Part shown: piece by piece, positions 10,139-19,443 of the stretch
Layout: each line of letters opens with the position of its first letter
Position numbering within the stretch: position 1 is the first letter of the stretch
DNA from: Epilinea sp044228875
GTDB lineage: Bacteria; Chloroflexota; Anaerolineae; Epilineales; Epilineaceae
NCBI GenBank assembly: GCA_044228875.1
Contig: JBGAUA010000006.1
Location: forward strand, 1-56,962
Direction of reading: 5' to 3'
Length of the DNA: 56,962 nucleotides
Program-made: the position numbers and the translations under genes
The notes under the pieces: generated by a model
Database searches by the model: none
What the model saw: only the letters and a program-made list of their open reading frames with translations
Told to the model about the DNA's origin: nothing

Positions 10139-10975
10139 TCACCGCTCTGCCAGGAACCGCTCCACGGCCGTCATCACCCCGATCCGTCCCGCCAGGCAGT
10201 CGGCCTCGTAGTCGATCAGCCAGTGGTTGATCAGCGAGCGTGCGGTCTGTAGCTCGCGGAGCATCAGCCAGGTCAGGGGGCCGGCCTCATCCAGGAATCC
10301 GGTGTTCGCGAAGGATGCTTCGGCCGCGGCGCGGTCATAGTCCAGGCGGCGGATGTCCACCTGCCAGCCGCCGGCCCGCCAGGCGCAGCGCGCATAGGCG
10401 GCGCGAGGATCGCCATCGAAAGGCAGTCCTACAGAACCGGGATTGACGACGAGGGTGTCATCCACGCGCCGGAGGAGTGGCCGATGGGTATGCCCCGCGG
10501 CGAAGAGCCCCGGAGCCGGCCGGCCGACCCGCGCGCGGATGGTCTCGTCGCTGCTGTCCGGGTAGATCCCCTGGCGGGTGCCGAGCATGGAGGCATGGGT
10601 CACGCGCACCTCGCCGCCGTCGGGGGCGCCCAGGCTCAGGGCGAATGGCAGTTCGGCAAGCGCCGCCGCGGGCAGGCCCAGGCGGTGGTAGGTCCACAGG
10701 GAGCTCTGGGAGATGGAAAACTCGGGCGCCTCGGGCGCCAACGCCACCTGCTCCCGGCTTGCCACGTACTCCTCGTGGTTGCCCCGCAGCAGCCGCCAGC
10801 CCTCGCCCTCGGCCAGTGCCGTCAGCAGCGCCCAGCATTCCGCTGGACAGGGCCCGCGGTTGATCGCGTCGCCGGCGAAGACCACCGCATCCGGGCGCCA
10901 GGTGCGGATGTCCTCCAGGACCGCCTCGAAGGCCGGCAGGTTGGCGTGGATGTCGGAGAGGACGGCCAGCTTCAT
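10139..10975 (-). CDS. calcineurin-like metallophosphoesterase
   Basis: A 278-residue protein with the ordered metal-binding motifs of the YfcE/MJ0936-like phosphoesterases: MKLAVLSDIHANLPAFE (DxH) at the N-terminus, VFAGDAINRGP (GDxxxRG-like), LLRGNHEEY (GNHE), VRVTHAS and FAAGHTHRP (GHTH). Such enzymes hydrolyse phosphodiesters or phosphomonoesters using two metal ions; the substrate cannot be predicted. The ATG at 10975 starts directly on the first beta strand, as in relatives. It is 97 bases downstream of dnaE on the same strand and may be co-transcribed with it. Confidence 0.88.
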   Translation of the reverse strand: MKLAVLSDIHANLPAFEAVLEDIRTWRPDAVVFAGDAINRGPCPAECWALLTALAEGEGWRLLRGNHEEYVASREQVALAPEAPEFSISQSSLWTYHRLGLPAAALAELPFALSLGAPDGGEVRVTHASMLGTRQGIYPDSSDETIRARVGRPAPGLFAAGHTHRPLLRRVDDTLVVNPGSVGLPFDGDPRAAYARCAWRAGGWQVDIRRLDYDRAAAEASFANTGFLDEAGPLTWLMLRELQTARSLINHWLIDYEADCLAGRIGVMTAVERFLAER

Positions 10976-11072
10976 GGTAGGGCGCCTGGGGATGGGGCTG
11001 GGGCGATCGGCGCGGCGCAGTGGCCGGGCGGCCGTGGGTCGGTCCTTGCGGTCGCGAGGATGACTGCCGCCG

Positions 11073-14000
11073 TCAAGCCCCCCGCCGCCCCCCGGCCCCG
11101 CGCGGCGGAGCGGCTGGCACCTGCGGCGCCGCCACATCCACCATCCCGCGGCCCACCAGGCCGTCCAGGGCTTTGATGAGGCCCACGCAGTAGCGCGTCT
11201 GGTTGTTGGGGAAGTCCAGGTCCACCATACCCGCGCCATTCTTCACCCGCAGGCTGAAGCGGTCCTGGCCGCTGTAGCTGGTCAGCAGCTGGTAGACCTG
11301 TCCCAGCAGCTTGATGTCCGCCTGGTGGTCGGCGGAGCGGGGCACCTGGACCGTCAGCCGATAGGGCGCGGTGCCGCGCTCCGCATCGCCTTCCGGCGAG
11401 GCGGGGGGCGGCGCGGGTCGCGGGATGGCGGGCGACGTGTTCGGCGGCGGAATCACCGTCGCCGCAGCCGAAGGCGCTGCGGTCGGGACGGCCAGGGTCG
11501 ACGAATTCGCGGACCGTGCCGGGCTGGCGCCCTGCTGGAAGGGGGAGAGGTCGTCCTCTCCCGCCAGATCGCCCCAACTGGAAGGTTCCGCTTCCGCAGC
11601 CGGCGCGTCCAAGGGGGCGCCGTCACGGTCCGGGTCCACCGCGGGCGGGACGGCCGGGGCCGCTTCGGTCATCTCCGCTGCCAGCCGGAGTCGGACCTCC
11701 GGGTCGAATTCGCGAACCAGGTCGGCGATCACCTGCACCCGGTCCTCGCGCGCCTCCACCTTGCCGGCGATCTGCAGGATGGCGTCCGGACGCCACAGGT
11801 CCTTCGTCTCGGCGTAGATGCGCGGGAAGACCGTCACCTCGATCGCCCCCTGCAGGTCCTCCAGCCTGGCGAAGGCCATCGGCTGACCCTTCTTGGTCAT
11901 GATCACCCGCAGGTCCGTCACCATCCCGGCGATGGTCACCGGCCGGCCGTTCATCGGCGCTTCGATCTCGCCGATGAGGGTGGTCACCGCATCGTTGACC
12001 GCATCCGCAAGGCGCTGCAGCGGGTGGTCGCTGATGTACAGCCCGATCAACTCCTTCTCCGCCGCCAGGTCCTCGCGCGGGTTCTCGGCCACGTTGGGCA
12101 GTTGGCCCAGCACCGATGCCACCGCCAGGGGCTGGTCCGCCCCGAAAAGGCTCATCTGGCCGGCCTGGGCCGCCTGATGGTGGCCGCCCGAATAGCCCGT
12201 CAGCTTGTCCAGCACCGCCAACAGCTGGCCGCGCTTGCCGAAGGCGTCCAGGGCTCCGGCCTTGATCAGGCTCTCCAAGGCCCGTTTGCCCACCGCGCGC
12301 AGATCCACCCGCTGCGCGAGGTCGTCCAGGCTGGCGAAGGGACCTCCGGCGGTCCGTGCGCCGACGATCGGTTCGACGGGACCCTCGCCGACATTCTTCA
12401 CCGCTGCCAGCCCGAAGCGGATGCCGCGGCGGCGCTGCGGGGGCTGCCCCATGGCCGTCTGGCGAGCCTCCTCCACGGCGTCGAGGGTCTCGATGGTGAA
12501 GTCCATCTCCGAGTGGTTGACCGAGGGCGCCAGGAGGGCGATGCCCATGCGCCGGCAATCCGCGGTGATGAGGCCCACCTTCTCGACGTTTCCGCGCTCC
12601 ACCATGAGCAGGGCGGCCATGTACTCCACCGGGTAATGCGCCTTCAGATAGGCCGTCTGGCAGACGATGAGCGCGTAGTCGGCCGCGTGGGCCTTGTTGA
12701 AGCCGTAGCGGGCGAAGGTCTCGATATCGTCGAAGATGCCGCCCGCCGCCGCCGCCGGGATGCCACCCGCCACCGCCCCATCGACGAAGGTCTGGCGGTG
12801 CTCGAGCAGCTTCTCCTTGAGCTTCTTGCCCACCGCCTTGCGAATGGTGTCCGCCTCGCCGGCATTGTAGCCGGCGAGGTCGCGGGCGATCTGGATGATC
12901 TGCTCCTGGTAGACGATGATCCCGTAGGTCTCCGCCAGGATGGGCTCGAGGCCGGGGTGGCGATAGGACACCTTCTCCCGGCCGTGCAGGCGGGCGATGT
13001 AGGTGGGGATATATTCCATGGGCCCCGGACGGTACAGGGCGATGGCCGCCACCACGTGCTCGAAGCGGTGCGGGCGCATCTCACGCAGCATCTTACGCAT
13101 GCCCGCGCCCTCCACCTGAAAGACGCCCGTCACGTCGCCGGAGGTCAGCAGCTGGTAGATTCCCGGGTCGTCCAGGGGGATGTCGTCCAGGGTGTAGCGC
13201 TTGCCGTGGTAGCGTTCGATCATCTCCGCCGCGCGACGGAGCACCGTCAAGGTGGCCAGGCCCAGGAAGTCGACCTTGAGCAGGCCCAGGAGCTCCACGT
13301 CGCCCATGTTGAACTGCGTCACCGGCAGGATCTGGGTAATGTCCTCACCGCCGGCCGGACCGCTGTCGCGCGTGGGGCGGGCCAGGGGCAGATACTCCGT
13401 CAACGGCCGGTCGCTGATGACGACCCCGGCGGCATGGGTGCTGGCATGCCGGGTCACGCCTTCCAGGCTGCGGGCCGTGTCGATGAGCTGGGTCGCCTCC
13501 TCCTCGGTCTGGTAGATGTCGCGCAGCTCCGGGGTGAAGAACTCGCTGGGGGACTCCTCGGAGGGCGGCCGCAGGGCGTCGTCGATGGAGCATGGCTTGC
13601 CCGGCAGGGCCGGCACCAGTTTGGCGATGCGGTCCACGGTGGCCAGCTCCATGCCCAGGGCCCGGCCGGCGTCGCGGATGGCAGCCCGGGCGCCCATGGT
13701 CCCGAAGGTGATGATCTGGGCCACACGGTCATGTCCGTATTTCTGGAAGGCGTAGCGGATGAGCTGGTCGCGCTGGTCGTCGGGGAAGTCCAGGTCGATG
13801 TCCGGCATGGAGATGCGGCTGGGGTTGAGGAAGCGCTCGAAGATCAGCTGGTGGTGCAGCGGGTCCAGGTTGGTGATCTTGAGGGTGTAGGACACGATCG
13901 CACCGGCGCCAGAGCCGCGGACGTTCCACCACACGCCCTCCTGGCGGGCGTAGCGGCAGAGGTCCCAGACGATGAGGAAGTAGTCGTCGAAGCCCATCTG

Positions 14001-14993
14001 GCCGATGACCGACAGCTCGTAGTCCAGCCGGGCGCGCACCGGCGCGGGGAGGGCATCCGGCGAAGCTGCCCCATAGCGCTCACAGGCCCCCGCCTCGCAG
14101 AGCCGGCGCAGGAAGACCGCCGCCGTCTGTCCATCAGGTACCGGGAAGCGCGGCAGCTTGTAGGCGTTGAAGGTGAACGACACATCGCACATCTCGGCGA
14201 TGCGCGCGGTGTTGCTGATGGCCTCCGGCTGGCCGGGGAAGAGGGCCCGCATCTCCGCTTCGGTGCGCAGGTAGAAGCTGTCCCCGATCTTCATCCGCTT
14301 GGGATCGCTCATGGTGGTGCCAGTCTGGATGCACAGCAGCACCTCATGGGTCCGCGGATCCTTCTCGGTGGCGTAATGCACGTCGTTGGTGGCTACCAAG
14401 GGGATGTCCAGCGCCTTGGAGAAGTCCAGGAGCGCCGTGTTGAGCCGCGGGATGAACTCGATGTCGTGGTTCTGCAGCTCGATGAAGTAGCGGTCGCCGA
14501 AGACCTCCTTGTACCAGGCCAGGCTCTCCCGCGCGGCATCCAGCCGGCCGTCGATGATCTTGGAGGGGGCGTCGGCGCCGGGGCAGCCGGAGAAGACGAT
14601 CAGGCCCTCCTGGTACTGGGCCAGGAGCTCGCGATCGACGCGCGGGCGGTAGTAGAAGCCCTCCAGCTGCGCGCGGCTGACCAGCTGCAGGAGGTTGCGG
14701 TAGCCTATGGCGTTCTGGGCCAGCACCGTCAGGTGATAGGGCTTGCGGTCCTCCGGCTCGCGATCGAAGCGGGTGCGCCGCGCCACGTACAACTCGCAGC
14801 CGATGATGGGTTTGATGCCCTGCTTGATGGCCGCCTGGTAGAACTGCACAGCGCCGAACATCACCCCGTGATCGGTAAGGGCCAGGGCATCGAATCCGCG
14901 AGCCTTGGCCGCCTTCACCAGGTCCGGCACCCGCGCCAGCCCGTCCAGAAGGCTGTACTCGCTGTGCACGTGGAGGTGGGTGAAGCCGGGCAT
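11073..14993 (-). CDS. dnaE: DNA polymerase III alpha subunit
   Basis: A 1306-residue replicative polymerase subunit. The N-terminal PHP domain opens MPGFTHLHVHSEYSLLDG and continues with ALTDHGVMFGAVQFY. The palm motif PDIDLDFPDDQRDQ near residues 398-411 carries the catalytic Asp pair, at nearly the same positions as in E. coli. The fingers, tandem helix-hairpin-helix and OB-fold region (RPVTIAGMVTDLRVI) follow. About 110 residues of Pro/Ala-rich, low-complexity sequence then lead to a C-terminal domain near 1210-1290. This makes the protein longer than E. coli DnaE; no intein is present. I chose the ATG at 14993 because it begins on the canonical PHP strand with GAGG upstream; the ATG at 15017 is possible. 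Confidence 0.97.
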   Translation of the reverse strand: MPGFTHLHVHSEYSLLDGLARVPDLVKAAKARGFDALALTDHGVMFGAVQFYQAAIKQGIKPIIGCELYVARRTRFDREPEDRKPYHLTVLAQNAIGYRNLLQLVSRAQLEGFYYRPRVDRELLAQYQEGLIVFSGCPGADAPSKIIDGRLDAARESLAWYKEVFGDRYFIELQNHDIEFIPRLNTALLDFSKALDIPLVATNDVHYATEKDPRTHEVLLCIQTGTTMSDPKRMKIGDSFYLRTEAEMRALFPGQPEAISNTARIAEMCDVSFTFNAYKLPRFPVPDGQTAAVFLRRLCEAGACERYGAASPDALPAPVRARLDYELSVIGQMGFDDYFLIVWDLCRYARQEGVWWNVRGSGAGAIVSYTLKITNLDPLHHQLIFERFLNPSRISMPDIDLDFPDDQRDQLIRYAFQKYGHDRVAQIITFGTMGARAAIRDAGRALGMELATVDRIAKLVPALPGKPCSIDDALRPPSEESPSEFFTPELRDIYQTEEEATQLIDTARSLEGVTRHASTHAAGVVISDRPLTEYLPLARPTRDSGPAGGEDITQILPVTQFNMGDVELLGLLKVDFLGLATLTVLRRAAEMIERYHGKRYTLDDIPLDDPGIYQLLTSGDVTGVFQVEGAGMRKMLREMRPHRFEHVVAAIALYRPGPMEYIPTYIARLHGREKVSYRHPGLEPILAETYGIIVYQEQIIQIARDLAGYNAGEADTIRKAVGKKLKEKLLEHRQTFVDGAVAGGIPAAAAGGIFDDIETFARYGFNKAHAADYALIVCQTAYLKAHYPVEYMAALLMVERGNVEKVGLITADCRRMGIALLAPSVNHSEMDFTIETLDAVEEARQTAMGQPPQRRRGIRFGLAAVKNVGEGPVEPIVGARTAGGPFASLDDLAQRVDLRAVGKRALESLIKAGALDAFGKRGQLLAVLDKLTGYSGGHHQAAQAGQMSLFGADQPLAVASVLGQLPNVAENPREDLAAEKELIGLYISDHPLQRLADAVNDAVTTLIGEIEAPMNGRPVTIAGMVTDLRVIMTKKGQPMAFARLEDLQGAIEVTVFPRIYAETKDLWRPDAILQIAGKVEAREDRVQVIADLVREFDPEVRLRLAAEMTEAAPAVPPAVDPDRDGAPLDAPAAEAEPSSWGDLAGEDDLSPFQQGASPARSANSSTLAVPTAAPSAAATVIPPPNTSPAIPRPAPPPASPEGDAERGTAPYRLTVQVPRSADHQADIKLLGQVYQLLTSYSGQDRFSLRVKNGAGMVDLDFPNNQTRYCVGLIKALDGLVGRGMVDVAAPQVPAAPPRGAGGRRGA

Positions 14994-15069
14994 GGGGCGT
15001 GCCTCGTGGGAGATCATGGAGCGGGCGCCGGGCGCGCCGGGAGTCGCGGCGGCGGGAGGGGGGATGCGG

Positions 15070-15078
15070 ATTATAACA
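15070..15078 (-). promoter_or_regulatory. extended -10 promoter for dnaE
   Basis: The minus strand reads TGTTATAAT: a perfect TATAAT preceded by the TGn extension. It lies about 80 bases upstream of the dnaE ATG in the 226-base divergent gap with the GT2 gene. No good -35 is seen 17 bases upstream, as is common for extended -10 promoters. Transcription would begin near 15063. Confidence 0.55.
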
Positions 15079-15243
15079 TGGAACGCCTGTTCGGGGGGCG
15101 GCGAAGGGCGGCGCATCGATCGGCCTGGAATTGCCAGCCGCTCCAGGTCGCTCTACGATCTCCGGCCGCCATCGCTCCAAGCCAGGAAGCTCGGTGGTTC
15201 GAGGTATCCAAGCCAGCCCCCCACCTACCCCGTGATCCCTGCC

Positions 15244-16848
15244 ATGCACGCCATTCTTCTGCCGGCCCTCGGCCTGCTCAACGTCGCCTGCCTGACCTTC
15301 GTCGCCGTCTATGCCCTCCGGCTGATGGTCCTGACCGCCTTCGCCCTGCGCTCGGCGCCGCAGGGTCTACCGGCGATGGTGGGCGACACCGGGCTGCCCT
15401 TTGTCACCGTCCAGCTGCCCCTGTACAACGAGCCGGCCGTCGCTCGGCGGGTCATCGACGCGGCCTGCGCCCTGGACTGGCCGACCGACCGGCTGGAGAT
15501 CCAGATCCTGGACGATTCGACCGACCATACCCGGCGGATCGTGGACCGGCAGGCGTTGCGCTGGCGGCAGAACGGTCGGACGGTGAACGTGATCCGTCGC
15601 GCGGACCGGGAGGGCTTCAAGGCCGGGGCCCTGCGGCAGGGCACCGCCGTGGCCCAAGGCGAGTTCATCGCCATCTTCGACGCGGACTTCCTGCCGGCGG
15701 CTGACTTCCTCCGCCGGGCCATGCCCTACTTCGGCCCGCGAACCTGCGCCGTCCAGGCGCGCTGGTCTCACCTCAACGATTGCGAGAACCTCCTTACCCG
15801 CGTCCAGGCCCTGGCCCTGGACGGCTACTTCATGATCGAGCAGCGCGTGCTGAGCGAACGCCGGGGCTTCCTGACCTTCAACGGCAGCGCCGGGATCTGG
15901 CGCAAGGCCGCCATCGTGGATGCCGGAGACTGGAGCGGTGATACCGTCGCGGAGGACACCGACCTCAGCTATCGGGCCCTCCTGGCCGGCTGGAGAATCC
16001 ACTTCGTCTCCCAACTGGATGTGCCCGCGGAGCTGCCGGCCTCCATTCCGGGCCTCAAGACCCAGCAATACCGGTGGGCCGCGGGCACCACCCAGGTGCT
16101 GCTGAAGCTCGCCCGGCCCATCCTTCGCTCTGGGGAAAGCCGTTGGCGCAAGGCCGTCGCCCTGTCCACCCTCGGTCGGCACCTCTCCCACATCGTCATG
16201 CTCCTCCTGCTGCTGAGCGCGCCGGCGATGTGGCTGGCGCCGCTGCCATTGGGCGTCGCGGGCGGCGCTTTCTGGCTCATCCCCCTGTCCGCCCTGAGCT
16301 TCTACGGTCTGGCCCAACGCTCGTTGTACGCCGACTGGAAGCAGCGTCTCCTGATCTACCCCCTGGCCATGATCCTCAACCTGGGCATGTCGGCCAACAA
16401 CGCCGTGGCCGTGCTTGCCGCCTTGGCAGGGCGACGGCCCGCCTTTGAGCGGACGGAGAAGCGCGGCGCGGCGGAGGATCGGCCGCGTTCAGGAGGCCGG
16501 CAGGGACCGGGTGGATCCGGGGCGGCCTTCCGTCGCGGCCGGGTGGTGGCCCTGCTGGAGCTGTCGCTGGGCGCCTATGCCACCGCCGGCCTGGGCCTGG
16601 CCCTGGCGCAAGGGGCTTGGGGCCCGGCGCTCCTGCTGGGCCTGTTCAGCGCCGGTTACACGCTGGTGATCGGTCTGGGCCTGGTGGATCGCCTGCGCGG
16701 CTCCCAGATCTCCCTGGGCCGACGTTGGGCGGGGGAATGGACGAGGCGCCGGGGCCGGTTGGACGTTTCGCATGTGGTCGCGCCGGGCTTCCACAGCCCG
16801 ACCGTCCATCCGCTCGACGATGCTGAGACGGCTCGGGCGGACCAGTGA
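15244..16848 (+). CDS. processive family 2 glycosyltransferase (cellulose-synthase-like)
   Basis: A 534-residue membrane glycosyltransferase. A transmembrane helix (about residues 5-28) precedes a GT-A domain with VTVQLPLYNEP, LDDSTD, the metal-binding FDADF, the catalytic-base region EDTDLSYR and QQYRW near 275. These D, DxD, ED and QxxRW signatures define processive beta-glycan synthases of the BcsA/CslA type. At least four more hydrophobic segments follow (for example HIVMLLLLLSAPAMWLAPL), matching the pore-forming region. It probably polymerises and exports a beta-linked polysaccharide; the sugar is unknown. No PilZ domain or accessory gene is adjacent. A basic, Gly-rich loop at about 400-425 separates the last two membrane pairs. 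Confidence 0.85.
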   Translation: MHAILLPALGLLNVACLTFVAVYALRLMVLTAFALRSAPQGLPAMVGDTGLPFVTVQLPLYNEPAVARRVIDAACALDWPTDRLEIQILDDSTDHTRRIVDRQALRWRQNGRTVNVIRRADREGFKAGALRQGTAVAQGEFIAIFDADFLPAADFLRRAMPYFGPRTCAVQARWSHLNDCENLLTRVQALALDGYFMIEQRVLSERRGFLTFNGSAGIWRKAAIVDAGDWSGDTVAEDTDLSYRALLAGWRIHFVSQLDVPAELPASIPGLKTQQYRWAAGTTQVLLKLARPILRSGESRWRKAVALSTLGRHLSHIVMLLLLLSAPAMWLAPLPLGVAGGAFWLIPLSALSFYGLAQRSLYADWKQRLLIYPLAMILNLGMSANNAVAVLAALAGRRPAFERTEKRGAAEDRPRSGGRQGPGGSGAAFRRGRVVALLELSLGAYATAGLGLALAQGAWGPALLLGLFSAGYTLVIGLGLVDRLRGSQISLGRRWAGEWTRRRGRLDVSHVVAPGFHSPTVHPLDDAETARADQ

Positions 16849-16906
16849 CCGGACAGGCACGCGTCGGTGGATGTGTGACCTTCGGCACCCTCAACGGATA
16901 GCGGCT

Positions 16907-17488
16907 TCAGCCCACCTCGTCCAGCCCCTCGTTGGGCCGGTAGGCGCGGCCGGTGCGCAGGGCGCGGCCTACCTTGACGTACTTCGCCGCCCAGCGACGC
17001 CCCGGGTCGGTCTCCTCGGGACGGAGGGTGCGCTTGACCTGTGCCGGCAGGCCGGCGACCAGACTGCCCGGAGGCACCCGCATGCCCTCAGGCACCAAGG
17101 CTCCGGCGGCGACGATGCTGCCGCGGCCGATGACCGCGCCGTTGAGTACCCTGGCCCCCATGCCGATCAGGCAGCAGTCCTCCACCACGCAGCCGTGCAG
17201 GAGGGCCATGTGGCCCACCGTCACCTCGCGCCCCACGATGCAGGGCCATTCATCGGCCACGTGGAGCATGGAGAGGTCCTGGATGTTGCTGCCTTCGCCC
17301 ACCTCCACCCGGTTGATGTCGCCGCGCAACACCGCGTTGAACAGCACCGTGACCCGGGCATGGATGACCACCTCGCCCACCAGGACCACGCCAGGCGCCA
17401 GCCAGGCATCCGCGGCCACCTGGGGCAGCGTGTCGCCGTAGGGCAGGAGCAGGGCCGAAGGCAGATCGGGAACGGTCATGACGGTCAT
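16907..17488 (-). CDS. gamma-class carbonic anhydrase family protein
   Basis: A 193-residue left-handed beta-helix protein with hexapeptide repeats (VGEVVIHARVTVLFNAVLRG, IVGREVTVGH, LNGAVIGRGSIVAAG). The three metal-binding His are present in SMLHVADE and VGHMALLHGC, and Arg/Asp in LRGDINRVEVG. Family members are trimers that bind Zn or Fe; some hydrate CO2, others have no proven activity. The C-terminal 40 residues are longer than the core fold. GGAAGGGG lies directly upstream of the ATG at 17488, fixing the start. That ATG overlaps the stop of the disrupted BatA-like gene by four bases. Confidence 0.9.
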   Translation of the reverse strand: MTVMTVPDLPSALLLPYGDTLPQVAADAWLAPGVVLVGEVVIHARVTVLFNAVLRGDINRVEVGEGSNIQDLSMLHVADEWPCIVGREVTVGHMALLHGCVVEDCCLIGMGARVLNGAVIGRGSIVAAGALVPEGMRVPPGSLVAGLPAQVKRTLRPEETDPGRRWAAKYVKVGRALRTGRAYRPNEGLDEVG

Positions 17489-19396
17489 CCCCTTCCGGGC
17501 AAGGCCGCGCGACGGGCCGCCGTCGACCAGCGGCGCAGCGGCGGACCCAGCCGTTCGATGAGCGCGCGGCGGTGATCGTAGGCCCATTCGGCCAGGAGCA
17601 GCACAAAGGCCATCGCGGCCAGGGGCCGCCAGAGCTCGCGTCGGCCGGGCGACGGGAGCGAGATGGGCGCGGAGGCGTCGCCGGCGGCTGTTCCGGCCGT
17701 GGCCAGCGGGTTTCGCGGACGGATGTCCAAAGGGCGCGTCGAGACCATGTTGACGGCGAAGGCCGTCTCCTCCGGGCCGTCGGGGCCGGTCGCCAGCACG
17801 CGGTAGAGGCCGACGCGGCCCGTGCCGGCGAACGCCGCCTGCCCCGAAGCGATCGTGAGCGCCGTCTCCTCGCCCGCCGGGTCGATGATCCGCGCGGCTT
17901 CAACGCCGGGCGCCAGCCGCAGGGCCAGCGGTTCGCCGAGCGCCGCCTCGCGCGGCGGTTCCACCAGGCCCCGGGGTGTCAGGTTCTCCACGGCCGCGGC
18001 GATGAAGAGCGGGAAGGCCGGCAGGAGCGGCAGGTCGGAGTCCCGGAGGTCGAAGGCCATCAGGAGGGCTCGCTGGCCGTTCAGGTGGCCCTCGGCCACG
18101 AGGGGCCAGGTGACGCCGTCCGCCTGGGCGGTCACCAAGGGCGTCCAGCCCGGGCCCAGCGCCAAGGCCTGTGCCCGCAGGATGGCCGCTTCGGCGAAGC
18201 CGGTGTCGGCCAGGAGGGGGTGCGCGGGATCGGAGATCACCGGCTGTGGCAGCTCGAGGACCCGGTCCGTCGGACGCAGGGCGTCGGGACTGCCGAGGGC
18301 CAAGGGCCCGCGGGGCGCCACCAGCAGGAGGGGGCAGTCCGGCAGCCGCGCCGGCAGCAGCCCGTCCAGCACCGCCAGATCGATGAGGCCCCAAGGCCGA
18401 TCCACCTCCGCCGCGTCCAGGTTGCGCACGCTCGCCACCGCCGGCAGGAGCCCCAAGGCGATCTCGAGGAAGCGGTTGCCCTCGCCCACCAGGGCCAGTC
18501 GCAGCGGGCGGCTCCGCGGCCGGACCACCCAGGCTTCGTCGTCCAGGGGCAGGGCGTCAGGCTGGTCGAAAGCGACCCGCACCTGCGATGTCTCGGGCGG
18601 GAGGTCCAAGGTGAAGCCGCTGAAGCCGCCCGGCGGCAGGTCCAGGTCCCGGGCGTCCAGGAGCCGCCCGTCCACCTCCACCAGCAGCCGCCGCCGCGCG
18701 GACTGCCGGCCCCCGTTGCCCGCCTGCGCGAAGAGCAGCGGCCCCTGATCGGTGGGACCTTCCGTCAGGCTCAAGGCGCTGATGGCCTGGTTGACCGACG
18801 CCTCGCCCAGGGGATCGAAGCGCAGCGCCAGGCCGGCCGGCGGTGGCCCGTCCAGGTCGAAGGCGCCGTCGGAGTAAAGGATCACCGTCATCCCCGGCTG
18901 GCCCAGGGCCAGAGACCGTCAGGCCCTCCAGGACCCGGCGGATGCGGCCGGGATCCGTCTCGCCGGCGACCAGCAGCTCCGGATGCGCGTCGAACGCGAT
19001 CAACGTGAACCGCGCGCCGGGCCGGCCCTCCACCAACGCCAGGATGCGGCGCCGCGCCGCGGCCAGGCGGTTGGGGGCCAGATCGGTAGCGGCCATGGTC
19101 GCCGAACGGTCCACGAGGAGGATCAGGTGCTCGCCGCTGACCGCCTGGCGGCTGGACAGCCAGGGGCGGGACAGGGCCAGGACCAGCAGGCTCAGCGCGA
19201 GCAGCTGCAGGAGGAGGAGGGGGCTGCGGCGCAGCGGTCTCCAGGGCCGGGCCGCCGGCGGATCCTGCCGCACCTCGCGCCACAGGAAGAGGGAGGGCAC
19301 CCGCAGCGCCGCCTGGCGCGGGCGCAGCATGTGCAGGGCCAGGACCAGACCCAGCAGGGCGCTCAGGCCCAGGGCCGCGGGAGCCAGCAAGCCCAT
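17485..19396 (-). pseudogene. BatA-like VWA membrane protein gene, disrupted inside the VWA domain
   Basis: Read from 19396, the first frame encodes a BatA-type N-terminus (two membrane helices around LHMLRPRQAALRVPSLFLW) and the start of a VWA domain with MIDAS LLVDRSATM, up to RIRRVLEGL near 18930. It then loses sense and runs on as Arg/Pro-rich sequence to 18557. A second frame resumes the same fold as RSLALGQPG-MTVILYSDGAFD just after an in-frame TGA at 18919-18921. It continues with a large extracytoplasmic region, a final membrane helix and a basic tail to 17485. A TGA, a frame change and loss of roughly 25-35 residues, including the expected MIDAS Thr, separate the halves. The ATG at 18891 has no good ribosome site. 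This is either a real deletion/frameshift or an assembly error. Confidence 0.7.
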
Positions 19397-19443
19397 GGGG
19401 CGTCAGCCGGCGCTGACCGACGGAGGTCCGGCTCGACCGCCCC

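Noticed and set aside
15190..15215. tRNA-like T-loop (GGTTCGAGG)
   Set aside because: No acceptor stem, anticodon arm or CCA-adjacent structure can be built around it.
11325..15704. A 1459-residue open frame on the plus strand
   Set aside because: It lies opposite dnaE, whose motifs are unmistakable. Long antisense frames are expected at this GC content.
18557..19396. Treating the two halves of the BatA-like region as two independent genes
   Set aside because: The first half ends in senseless Arg/Pro-rich sequence, and the second begins inside a VWA strand with no ribosome site. Together they make one fold.
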